From positions 1 to 32,796 of the forward strand of contig JAISQE010000022.1 of the NCBI GenBank assembly GCA_031274425.1: a DNA stretch of 32,796 nt. The letters run 5' to 3'. A model generated the notes under the pieces. It was given only the letters and a program-made list of their open reading frames with translations. It searched no databases and had not been told where the DNA came from. Below are positions 1-6,627 of the stretch, piece after piece. This stretch comes from Synergistaceae bacterium. Lineage in GTDB: Bacteria; Synergistota; Synergistia; Synergistales; Aminobacteriaceae. Position numbers and translations under genes: made by a program. Each line of letters opens with the position of its first letter. Position 1 is the stretch's first letter.

Positions 1-485
1 TGATGCGCGTCCGCGTAACGGCGAAGGACTTGCATTCGCTCGACGTGTTCTTTGACGTCGTCTATTTTCAACTGCGCCTTGACCTCCACGGCGATGGCGC
101 AGTCTCCGTTTTCAAGGAACACGTCGACCTCAGCCGCGAGTTTCCTTGTTTTATCCGAAATCGCGATATTGGGGCCGTATTTGGTGAAATTGAACCCCAG
201 GGCGTTGAATTTTTCCACGAGGTTGGGCGCGACCATGTGTTCCACCGCGCTGCCAAATTTCCTGCCCAAATCCCCGATCAACTGCCGGGTCTCCTGTAAC
301 TGGCGGTCGGCTTCTTTCGTTCGCTGGTCAAAATTCTCGCGTGACTCCCGCATCTCTCGGTCAAAATTCTCGCGTGATTCTCGCATTCGCCGGTCAAAAT
401 CCTCCTGCGATTTCAGCAAAGCCGCCCAGACTTTCTCGAAGGTCAACCCCATTTCGGGTTCTTGTATCCTCGTCGCCGTACTCAT
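1..485 (-). CDS. PD-(D/E)XK nuclease-like protein with coiled-coil N-terminus (3' end off window)
   Basis: The reading frame runs from an ATG at 485 (minus) to the left edge without a stop, giving 161 residues. The start is supported by GAGGAGGTG about 7 bases upstream and a TATAAT at 519-514. Residues 30-62 are three 11-residue units beginning FDRxMRESREN, charged and helix-like, so probably a coiled coil. After a linker, residues 119-136 read like a PD-(D/E)XK core: Asp121 in AEVDVF, then Glu134 and Lys136 in AVEVK. This matches the layout of the DUF3782-type nuclease-like proteins that are common and multicopy in some anaerobes and cyanobacteria. The C-terminal part is missing only because the window ends. 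Cellular role is unknown; nuclease activity is inferred from the motif alone. Confidence 0.75.
   Translation of the reverse strand, partial: MSTATRIQEPEMGLTFEKVWAALLKSQEDFDRRMRESRENFDREMRESRENFDQRTKEADRQLQETRQLIGDLGRKFGSAVEHMVAPNLVEKFNALGFNFTKYGPNIAISDKTRKLAAEVDVFLENGDCAIAVEVKAQLKIDDVKEHVERMQVLRRYADAH
328..426. repeat. three 33-bp tandem units inside the nuclease-like gene
   Basis: Units at 328-360, 361-393 and 394-426 each begin TCAAAAT. The first two are nearly identical; the third has drifted. The 33-bp period keeps frame and encodes 11-residue (hendecad) coiled-coil units. Confidence 0.8.
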
Positions 486-513
486 TTGCGTACACCTCCT
501 CGCCTCCGCTGTG

Positions 514-519
514 ATTATA
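514..519 (-). promoter_or_regulatory. -10 element for the left-edge nuclease-like gene
   Basis: A TATAAT lies on the minus strand about 30 bases ahead of the ATG at 485. No convincing -35 hexamer is visible at 16-18 bases, so the promoter is plausible but unproven. Confidence 0.4.
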
Positions 520-571
520 ACATCGCTCGACACGCTTCCGTGGCGTGCGCAAATTCAGGCGATAATGACTT

Positions 572-612
572 AAAGGCCGTCATCTCAAATGAACGTCAGG
601 GGTACGACCTTT
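572..612 (-). terminator. hairpin after the DUF3343 gene
   Basis: Arms 572-580 (AAAGGCCGT) and 604-612 (ACGACCTTT) pair over 9 bp with one G-U on the minus-strand transcript, about 20 bases past the DUF3343 stop. No T-run follows, so it may be a weak terminator or only an RNA-stabilising stem. Confidence 0.35.
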
Positions 613-631
613 AAAATATGCTATGACCGAT

Positions 632-853
632 TTACCCCTCTATCTCGTGGAACCCTGCGACTTCTATTTTGTGTTCCCGCGCGACGGCCTCGACCTCGGC
701 TCGGCTTTCGCAGGGAAAGTCGCAGGCCAGCCCGCAACTTGCGGAGAGTTTACGGGGCACGGGAGCTATACGCGCGTTCACCCCAGCTTTGCGGCACGCC
801 CGCTCGAATAACAGCGCCATGCTCGTCGTTTTGAACGTTGCCAAACAAGTCAA
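632..853 (-). CDS. DUF3343 family protein (putative Se/S carrier-like)
   Basis: This is a 73-residue protein starting at TTG 853, chosen because AAGGAGGAGG sits just upstream; a TATAAT at 897-892 lies about 40 bases ahead. It shows the DUF3343 pattern: TFKTTSMALLFE near the N-terminus, then APVPRKLSASCGLAC (Cys40 and Cys44), and a C-terminal VEAVAREH segment. The family is small and soluble and is annotated as a putative selenium/sulfur carrier, with the Cys in the SxxCGLA motif thought to matter. Members are often near YedF, YedE or Cys-desulfurase genes, but none of these is visible here. It is transcribed divergently from the TerB_N gene, sharing a 137-base intergenic region. Family assignment is fairly secure; biochemical role is inference from the family description. 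Confidence 0.8.
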   Translation of the reverse strand: MTCLATFKTTSMALLFERACRKAGVNARIAPVPRKLSASCGLACDFPCESRAEVEAVAREHKIEVAGFHEIEG

Positions 854-891
854 ATTTTCCTCCTCCTTATTTTTATCCTCCTTCGACCGGT

Positions 892-897
892 ATTATA
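892..897 (-). promoter_or_regulatory. -10 element of the DUF3343 promoter
   Basis: TATAAT on the minus strand would place transcription start near 885, about 30 bases before the TTG start. The region at -35 (around 915-920) does not match consensus. Confidence 0.45.
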
Positions 898-954
898 GTC
901 TTTTCACTTACCGCCGGCACTGTTTTAAAGCGTGCGCGGGATGCGATAACGTAC

Positions 955-960
955 TATAAT
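955..960 (+). promoter_or_regulatory. -10 element of the TerB_N gene promoter
   Basis: TATAAT at 955-960 would start transcription near 967, followed by CTGGAGG and the TTG at 991. The -35 region is poor. With the minus-strand TATAAT at 897-892 it forms a divergent promoter pair. Confidence 0.45.
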
Positions 961-990
961 GACGATACTTTTCCAACTGGAGGCCAGGGC

Positions 991-3195
991 TTGTTTTACT
1001 TAGTAATCGGGATCATGCTCGTCGTCGTCGGCGTTGGCGCTATCATTACGCAGCGCTCGCGGCATTTGGCGGAGCTGCGGGAGGAAAAACAGGGCGACGA
1101 AAACGAGGCTGAAGAAACCGGGGTTGGGGAATCCCCTCCGAACGAGCCCGTTCAAAAGACGGAGGCGGAGGTCTCCGACTCGCTTTTATTGTCGCACCCC
1201 GCGTCGCATTCTACGCCGCATCCTGCCGAAGAGGGGCAAACGCCGCCGTTGGATTCTCCGAAGGCCGAGTCGAGTCCGGCGGAGCTGGATTCGCCCGAGT
1301 CGAGTTCGTTCGGGCTGGAAGAGGAAATCGTGCCGTTAAAGCCCCTTTTGGCGGCCGCGCCGATCAGTTCTCCCAACGCGTTGAACAGCGCCACCTATTC
1401 TTCCGCCGCTCCGCCGACCCTGGGCGACTCTCCCTACGCTTACGGCAATACGGAGGAGGCGAAGCCGAAACCCGAGACGACGTTGTTGCGTTGGAGCGGC
1501 AAGATGGGCAGCATCCAGATCGGGGATCTGACCCTCCGCGGACCGGTAACTTACTGGTCCGACGGCCCCAGCAACACGCCGGAACCCTCCTGCATCGACA
1601 TCACGCTGCCCGTGGAGTACCCCGGCGGAGAATCCGAGCTCCCCAAGGACGGCGCGGGGTCCTATCGAGAAATGACTCCTCTGCAGAGGGGGTTTTACCT
1701 TCTTTGGTTGGCGGAGGGGCGTATCCAACCTCCGTCGCATATTTGTTATCCGATCCTCTGGATTTTCGGCCTGGAGCGACGCGTCCTGTCCGACCGTCTC
1801 GATATCGGCATCTGCATCGGCGAAGCGTTTCGCTTATTGCCCTTGATCCGGTGGGAATCGCTTCGGCAAGGGCTGATCAAATTCATCACCTGGATGGCGG
1901 CCAAAGCGTGGCTGCCCGAGGAGCAGCTCATGGCCCTCAGTCGTTCGCTTCCGACCGTACCGACGGAAATTCTGGACATGCTGCTGCGTCCTTATGCCGA
2001 CGCGAAGCTGCCGCTTCCCTCCGCGATCGCCTTTACCGTCATGCGCACGTCCCCTCTCGCCGAAGAAGAGGGGATAACGCGCTCGATACCCCATACCGAA
2101 GAGTTCGTAACGCAATTTGCGGCCAAATACAAATCCAAATGCGCGGGGGGACTCGTGTTGTCCAAGCCGAAGACCTCCCTTTTCGTGGCCTATGTTCCGA
2201 CCAACCCGACCCTCTCCGGCGACAAAAACATCGCGGGAGGAGTCTTGGAACTTCCCGATTTCTTCAAAGACGTCACGAATTTCGCGCCCCTTGTGGCCGC
2301 GTGGAAAGAATTCCTGAGGAACCTCGCGGCTTCCGAGCCTTCCGAGTCTTCGAGCGCGGCCGAGGAACTGGGGGATCGCCCCGATTGGGATTCTTTCATT
2401 CGGCGGCTGCAGTCCTTGCCCGACGCGGAGGACCCCTCGGAGAAAGTGGAGGTCACCTCGCCTCTCGTCACGAATCTGATGGCCGTGGCGGACTTGGTGC
2501 GCGTCGGGCATTCCGAACGTTCCGAGTCCGAGGAGGGGGAACGAGGGAAAAGAAGCAGGAAAAAGCCCGGGGCGTCGGATCGTAAAAAAATCGCCGACGC
2601 CGCGAGGGTCGAAGGTTTTCTGATCTTGCCGGATCTGGGCATCGCGGGAAAGGAATATCATTGGGACGACCCCGTCGTGCTGGCCCCCTTTCCATCGGGG
2701 ACGCGGACGTCGCAGGATTACAACGCCGCGGCGCTTCTGCTGGAGTACTCCTATGCGTTGATGAAGTTTTCGGGCCCGGAGGAAACGGAAAAATTGAAAG
2801 CCCTGTCGGCGCGCCTGGACGATTACTTTTCTCTTTCCTCCGACGATCATGTGCGGCTCGAGGCGCTTTCCTCCCTTTTCCCGATGACCCCTGAAGGCGT
2901 AAACCCGGACAACATAGGGGAGTGTCTGCAATTTTGGCTGCAGCGCGAACAACGGATCACGATACGGGATTTTTTGGTGCATTTCTTGATGCCCGAGCAA
3001 AATAACCAGCAAAATATTCAGCAAAATAACCAACAAAATAACCAGGGCGGCGATGCGGACCCGATTCTTTCGATTTGCGCTTCTCTCGACATCGAGCGGA
3101 TCTCCGCGGCCGATGTCGCGCCTATGTCTGCGGAGGCGCGCTTGGAGCTTGGATTGCAAGTGGGCAAAATCCTGGCTCCTCTATTTAAGGACTGA
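991..3195 (+). CDS. TerB N-terminal domain protein, membrane-anchored
   Basis: The frame is open from 838, but TTG 991 is preferred: CTGGAGG lies 8 bases upstream and a TATAAT about 30 bases upstream. The resulting 734-residue protein begins with one hydrophobic segment (residues 1-19) followed by RSR, so it is probably anchored in the membrane. A long acidic, Ser/Pro/Glu-rich linker follows (about 25-160). A TerB_N-type domain spans about 165-390, marked by VTYW, a PSCIDITLPVEY stretch, the RGFYLLWLAEGRI motif and GLERRVL near residue 260. A second low-complexity Glu/Ser linker lies near 500. A helical region around 565-640 (YSYALMKFSG... DDYFSLSSDDHVRLEAL) resembles the TerB fold. An Asn/Gln-rich run follows. 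TerB-domain proteins are linked to tellurite resistance and to stress or phage-defence systems. No partner ATPase or ter gene is adjacent, so function here is open. Confidence 0.75.
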   Translation: MFYLVIGIMLVVVGVGAIITQRSRHLAELREEKQGDENEAEETGVGESPPNEPVQKTEAEVSDSLLLSHPASHSTPHPAEEGQTPPLDSPKAESSPAELDSPESSSFGLEEEIVPLKPLLAAAPISSPNALNSATYSSAAPPTLGDSPYAYGNTEEAKPKPETTLLRWSGKMGSIQIGDLTLRGPVTYWSDGPSNTPEPSCIDITLPVEYPGGESELPKDGAGSYREMTPLQRGFYLLWLAEGRIQPPSHICYPILWIFGLERRVLSDRLDIGICIGEAFRLLPLIRWESLRQGLIKFITWMAAKAWLPEEQLMALSRSLPTVPTEILDMLLRPYADAKLPLPSAIAFTVMRTSPLAEEEGITRSIPHTEEFVTQFAAKYKSKCAGGLVLSKPKTSLFVAYVPTNPTLSGDKNIAGGVLELPDFFKDVTNFAPLVAAWKEFLRNLAASEPSESSSAAEELGDRPDWDSFIRRLQSLPDAEDPSEKVEVTSPLVTNLMAVADLVRVGHSERSESEEGERGKRSRKKPGASDRKKIADAARVEGFLILPDLGIAGKEYHWDDPVVLAPFPSGTRTSQDYNAAALLLEYSYALMKFSGPEETEKLKALSARLDDYFSLSSDDHVRLEALSSLFPMTPEGVNPDNIGECLQFWLQREQRITIRDFLVHFLMPEQNNQQNIQQNNQQNNQGGDADPILSICASLDIERISAADVAPMSAEARLELGLQVGKILAPLFKD
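2998..3046 (+). repeat. Asn/Gln-coding short tandem repeat in the TerB_N gene
   Basis: Several imperfect CAAAATAACCA-type units are repeated in tandem and encode alternating NN and QQ pairs between the TerB-like helical region and the C-terminal tail. The base composition is much more AT-rich than the surrounding gene. Confidence 0.7.
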
Positions 3196-3251
3196 GGGGT
3201 ATGCAGGGATTTATTTGGGATTTTGGGTAGATCGACTTTGGGAGGGCGACC

Positions 3252-4460
3252 ATGTTCGAGTATGTGATTGTAGCGGACGATTACACGGGAGCGACGGAGA
3301 CGGCGTCGAAATTCATGAATGGCGGATACCGCTCTTCCGTGACCTTGGACCCCGGATCGTTGGGCTCGATGCAGCGTTTCACGGTTGTGGCGCTTGACAC
3401 GGAGACCTTTTTCAGCTCTCCGGAAGAATCGGAGAAAAAATTGACGAACGTGGCTCGAGATCTGCTTCCCTGGAAGGGCAGCACGGTGTTCTTCAAACGC
3501 GTCGAGCCCGCGTTGCGCGGCAACGTGGGCCCCGAGGTCCGCGCCATGGTGCGGGAACTGAACTTCGAGTACGTCGTTCTTGTCCCCGCCCTTTCCCGCG
3601 GCCGCAAGTTCATCGAAGAAGGCACCGTCTATCTGGACACTCAAGAGCATACGCCCTCTCCCGCAACGGGGCGTAAGTCCGCCACACTGGAGGCAACCGC
3701 CGAAACCCTGCGCAAAGAGGGATTCGAGCCGACGGAGGTCTCTTTAGAGGACATCCGAAACGGAAAAGTCGCGGAGATCGTCGAGAAGAAAGGCTATTTC
3801 TGCTTCGACTCGGAGACCGACGAAGATCTGAAGGCGATTGTTCGGGGCGTTTTAAACGTGACGCCGGCGAAAAATGTGCTCTGGGTCGGGGCCATGGGGT
3901 TGGCGGAGGCCTTGGCCATGACCCCCAAACCATTCGTCGTCGTCGTCGGAACGCCTCATCCCCGCAGCATCCGCCAGGCCAGGCAGCTTTTGGAGCACGC
4001 TATGGCCTATCCCGTCCAACTGGACGCGGGCGCGCTCAAAGGCGGGGATGCCGTTATCGACGCCGAACGCACGCGGGTCGCGGAAGAGGCGGAAAATTTG
4101 CTGCGCTGCGGCCAGTCTATCCTGTTGGCGGCTACGGTGAACGGCCGTTTCGTCCGCGGTTCCTATCCCGACGACGACATTGACGGTTTCCTGGGCTTCG
4201 TCGCGGAGACCGTGAGAGACATCATGGGGCGCGTCAAAATCGGGGGCCTTTGCGTTACCGGCGGAGACTGCGCCGTACGGATCGTCCAAAAGGCCAAGGC
4301 CGAAAGCGTCGTGCTGGTGGAGGAGATTCAGGAGGGTATTACGCTTTCGCGGCTTAGCGGCGGGTCGTTCGACGGGCTGCCCTTGATCACGAAAAGCGGG
4401 GCCCTGGGCGGCGAACGCGCGTTGGTTCACTGCATGGAGCATTTCACGCAAGGCCGGTGA
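3252..4460 (+). CDS. four-carbon acid sugar kinase family protein (DUF1537/OtnK-like)
   Basis: This 402-residue protein starts at ATG 3252 with GGGAGGG 6 bases upstream. The N-terminal sugar-acid-binding domain opens with the family signature ADDYTGATETA (usual form ADDxTGAxDT). The C-terminal nucleotide-binding domain shows LCVTGGDCA near 336-344, then an EEIQEGITL segment and ITKSGALGG near 380, as in D-threonate/D-erythronate and 3-oxo-tetronate kinases. These enzymes phosphorylate C4 sugar acids in the cytoplasm, usually beside a PdxA2-type dehydrogenase or an aldolase. Neither is present; the neighbours are the TerB_N gene (56 bases upstream, same strand) and the convergent modA. The last codons and stop lie in a dispersed repeat (see 4453-4518). 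Substrate cannot be told from sequence. Confidence 0.85.
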   Translation: MFEYVIVADDYTGATETASKFMNGGYRSSVTLDPGSLGSMQRFTVVALDTETFFSSPEESEKKLTNVARDLLPWKGSTVFFKRVEPALRGNVGPEVRAMVRELNFEYVVLVPALSRGRKFIEEGTVYLDTQEHTPSPATGRKSATLEATAETLRKEGFEPTEVSLEDIRNGKVAEIVEKKGYFCFDSETDEDLKAIVRGVLNVTPAKNVLWVGAMGLAEALAMTPKPFVVVVGTPHPRSIRQARQLLEHAMAYPVQLDAGALKGGDAVIDAERTRVAEEAENLLRCGQSILLAATVNGRFVRGSYPDDDIDGFLGFVAETVRDIMGRVKIGGLCVTGGDCAVRIVQKAKAESVVLVEEIQEGITLSRLSGGSFDGLPLITKSGALGGERALVHCMEHFTQGR

Positions 4461-4518
4461 TCGAGACGGTCGTGACAGAGCAGTCGGGACCGCTCTGTCC
4501 CCCTGAGCTTGAATGTCC
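4453..4518. repeat. dispersed palindromic repeat, copy A
   Basis: The stretch from GGCCGGTGA through GAGACG, GAGC, GCTCTG, CCCCCTG and TTGAATGT aligns with 25036-25098, where GGCCAGTGAGACG, GAGC, GCTCTG, CCCCCTG and TTGAATGT occur in the same order with small gaps. It overlaps the last codons and stop of the sugar-acid kinase and fills most of the gap to modA. Confidence 0.6.
4474..4499. terminator. hairpin between convergent kinase and modA genes
   Basis: GACAGAGC (4474-4481) and GCTCTGTC (4492-4499) form a perfect 8-bp stem with a 10-base loop. No T-run follows on either strand. It sits in dispersed repeat copy A and could end transcription from both sides. Confidence 0.4.
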
Positions 4519-4525
4519 TTTACAG

Positions 4526-5266
4526 CTACCTGAATCCGTACTTTTTCAAAATGGCCTTGCCGGCGTCGCTCAAGACGTATTCGATGAACTTGGTTCCCTC
4601 GGCTTTTCGCGGCGAATCCGACGCCACGGCTATGGGATAGGTCACGGGAGTTCCGGGCTGGAGCTCCGCGACGACCGCGAGTTTGTCCCCCGCGGAGCGC
4701 GCGTCCGTCGAGAACACAAACCCCGCGTCGACTTCGCCTCGCACGATGTAGTCCAATACCTGTCGGACGTTTTCCCCCAGGATAAACTTTTCCCGCAGAG
4801 CATCCCACAGCCCGGCGGCCTGTAAGATCTCCTTGGCGTAACGCCCCGCCGGGACGTAATCGGGATTGCCGAGCGCCACGTGAGTCACGGCGTCTTTTTT
4901 CAGATCTTCGATAGCCGTTACGGCCTTTTTCCCCGCCGGCTCCGCCAGGACGATTCCGTTCTCGGCGAAATTCTTCCTCGACTCGTCGACGATCAGCTTT
5001 TTCGACGCCCCTTCGTCCATCGTCGCCTGATCCGCCGCCGCGAAGACGTCCACCGGAGCGCCTTGCTCGATCTGCTGCAGCAGGGTGCGGGAGGCCCCGA
5101 AATTTGCGGCGATTTTAACGTTCGGGTTGACTTTCTCATACTCCGCCGCCAGTTCCGTGAAGGCGTCCGTCAGGCTTGCCGCGGCGGAGACGCTCAGCTC
5201 CGTGGCCGCGGCGAAAGAAGCGCCGGCAAAGGCAAAAATCGCTCCGAGCATTCCCAGATATCGCAT
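4526..5266 (-). CDS. modA: molybdate ABC transporter substrate-binding protein ModA
   Basis: This 246-residue protein starts at ATG 5266, preferred over GTG 5275 because AGGTG lies 6 bases before it. The first ~18 residues are a signal peptide ending ASFAAA. The mature protein opens with ELSVSAAASLTDAF, the ModA ligand-binding signature, followed by FGASRTLLQQIEQGAPVDVFAAAD, the second oxyanion-contacting segment, and later GNPDYVPAGRYAKE and GEVDAGFVFSTDA. It binds molybdate (or tungstate) in the periplasm and delivers it to ModB. It lies downstream of modB on the same strand with a 107-base gap holding a palindromic operator-like site. No ModC ATPase is next to it. Metal specificity (Mo versus W) cannot be settled from sequence. 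Confidence 0.93.
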   Translation of the reverse strand: MRYLGMLGAIFAFAGASFAAATELSVSAAASLTDAFTELAAEYEKVNPNVKIAANFGASRTLLQQIEQGAPVDVFAAADQATMDEGASKKLIVDESRKNFAENGIVLAEPAGKKAVTAIEDLKKDAVTHVALGNPDYVPAGRYAKEILQAAGLWDALREKFILGENVRQVLDYIVRGEVDAGFVFSTDARSAGDKLAVVAELQPGTPVTYPIAVASDSPRKAEGTKFIEYVLSDAGKAILKKYGFR

Positions 5267-5320
5267 ATATTTCACCTGTAAAAACCCCTTTCGATCGTCG
5301 AGTTTAGCCGCGTTTCATAA

Positions 5321-5335
5321 CGCAACTCTGTTGCA
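5321..5335. promoter_or_regulatory. palindromic operator-like site upstream of modA
   Basis: GCAAC-TCT-GTTGC occupies 5322-5334. The same GCAAC-N3-GTTGC core forms the palindrome before the Fur-family gene at 6514-6530. It lies about 55 bases before modA, just upstream of a TTATGA that could be a -10. This placement suggests a repressor site between -35 and -10. Confidence 0.5.
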
Positions 5336-5373
5336 TTGCATCACGAAAACGTGAGCTTGGCCGGGAATTTGCC

Positions 5374-6039
5374 TCAAAAAGGGCGTTTCAAAAAATGTTC
5401 CGCGCCCCATAATAGGGTTGTGCAGACTACCGACGTGAAAAGGGTCAATTGGAAGGCCGCCGCGCTGTTGCCTGCCTGAGTCGCCGTGTAGATGGCCAGG
5501 GAAAGGGTTTGGGTTTTTCCCGGCAGGTTGCCGGCCAGCATCATGGTCGCGCCGAACTCGCCCATAGCGCGGGCGAAGGCGAGCATACACCCCGCGACGA
5601 TGCCGCGATTCGCCATGGGCAGAGAGACGTTCCAGAAGACTCGAAGCTCGGAGGCCCCCAGGTCCCGGGCGGCTTCTTCTATGTGGACGTTGACGCCTTC
5701 GAACCCGGCGCGGGCGGAACGGTAGATCAGGGGGAAGGCGGCGACGGCTGCGGCGACGGCCGCTCCCTGCCAGGTGAAGACGAGGCGAACGCCGAAGGTT
5801 TCGTCGAGCGGGCGTCCCAACGGCCCGTTGCGCCCGAGCAGAAGCAGGAGATAATAGCCCATTACCGTTGGAGGCAACACCATCGGCAGGGTGCAAAGGG
5901 AGTCGATTCCTCTTTTGAATGGAAGGCGTCTCTTGGAAACGAGAAACGCGAAAGGCACGGCCGAGAGAAACGCCGCGACGGTCGCGCTGCCCGCTACCTT
6001 CAGTGTGAGGGCGAGGGGGATCAAAAAAAAGGAGGACAT
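5374..6039 (-). CDS. modB: molybdate ABC transporter permease ModB
   Basis: This 221-residue membrane protein starts at ATG 6039, with GGGAGGAG about 10 bases upstream inside the end of the regulator gene. It has five or six hydrophobic segments. The permease EAA loop is clear: EAARDLGASELRVFWNVSLPMANRGI at about 122-147, the site that contacts the ATPase subunit. TLPMVLPPTVMGYYLLLLLG near residue 50 is typical of ModB, as is the FGATMMLAGNLPGKTQTL segment. Length is normal for ModB (about 225), so there is no ModC fusion. It would move molybdate/tungstate through the inner membrane with ModA and an ATPase encoded elsewhere. The gene order regulator-modB-modA differs from the usual modABC. 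Confidence 0.92.
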   Translation of the reverse strand: MSSFFLIPLALTLKVAGSATVAAFLSAVPFAFLVSKRRLPFKRGIDSLCTLPMVLPPTVMGYYLLLLLGRNGPLGRPLDETFGVRLVFTWQGAAVAAAVAAFPLIYRSARAGFEGVNVHIEEAARDLGASELRVFWNVSLPMANRGIVAGCMLAFARAMGEFGATMMLAGNLPGKTQTLSLAIYTATQAGNSAAAFQLTLFTSVVCTTLLWGAEHFLKRPF

Positions 6040-6046
6040 CGGCCGC

Positions 6047-6489
6047 TCACTCCTCCCGGCACTGAGGGCATCGCCCGAAAATCAACAGTTGTTTGCCCTC
6101 GACCACCGCCCCTCAGGAATCTCGACGCGCGGAAGGGCCTGATCGGACAGACAGATCATGCGCCCGCAAATACGGCATAGAAAGTGGGGATGATTGCCGG
6201 GGCAGCCGGGGCGAAAGGGGTCGTGCATACAGAAGCGCAGGGTTCCGTCCGTTCCGAGTATTTGGTGAACGATGCGGGAGTCCGCGAACGCCGCAAGGGT
6301 TCGATAGAGGGTGACGCGGTCCGGCGCGCCGCCCGCTTGGGCGGACCGCTCGAAAATCTCCGTGTGGGAGAGGGGGTCGCCTTTTTCCATCAGGATCTCG
6401 AGCACCCTTAGGCGCAACGGCGTCGCCCGCACGCCCTTTTCACCAAGGAAAGACGCGAGGTCGAATTCTTGAGACCGCAACCGTTTCAT
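6047..6489 (-). CDS. Fur-family metalloregulator with apparent 3' frameshift
   Basis: The start is taken as ATG 6489 (an in-frame TTG at 6519 lies inside the palindrome and is less likely). The protein has the Fur winged-helix pattern: GVRATPLRLRVLEIL, then GGAPDRVTLYRTLAAF (recognition helix), then HPHFLCRICGRMICL with the first CxxC. As written, the frame ends at 6082 after VEIPEGRWSRANNC. Reading one frame over from the G-run at 6112-6109 (minus-strand GGGG) restores AVVEGKQLLIFGRCPQCREE and a TGA at 6047, with the second CxxC that completes the structural zinc site. So one G is missing, by mutation or sequencing error. The restored end overlaps the modB ribosome site, consistent with coupling. 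Family call is secure; the sensed metal is unknown. An operator-like palindrome sits in its own promoter region. Confidence 0.8.
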
Positions 6490-6513
6490 CTCGTTTCTTC
6501 GAATCGTTTCTTT

Positions 6514-6530
6514 ATGCAACTTCGTTGCAT
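6514..6530. promoter_or_regulatory. 17-bp palindromic operator-like site before the Fur-family gene
   Basis: ATGCAAC-TTC-GTTGCAT is a perfect palindrome with 7-base arms, next to a minus-strand TAGAAT that could be a -10. The core matches the site before modA. It is a good candidate for autoregulation by the Fur-family protein. Confidence 0.55.
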
Positions 6531-6582
6531 TCTATCACGGATTTCGTTCATTCCCGCATGTTCTTCGTATGTTATGATTGTT

Positions 6583-6588
6583 TATAAT
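6583..6588 (+). promoter_or_regulatory. -10 element upstream of mazG
   Basis: TATAAT at 6583-6588 lies about 40 bases before the mazG TTG. The -35 region (TTCTTC, 6561-6566, 16-base spacer) is only a partial match. It would drive the long housekeeping run starting with mazG. Confidence 0.4.
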
Positions 6589-6627
6589 AACTTCGTAAAG
6601 GATAGGTTGGAGGTGTAGACTTTTACT

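Noticed and set aside
328-426. 33-bp repeats as a CRISPR array
   Set aside because: Units are directly adjacent with no spacers and keep a coding frame, so they are protein-coding tandem repeats.
1834-3159. 441-codon open frame antisense to the TerB_N gene
   Set aside because: Arg/Gly/His-rich shadow product with no recognisable motif; the plus-strand TerB_N domain explains the region.
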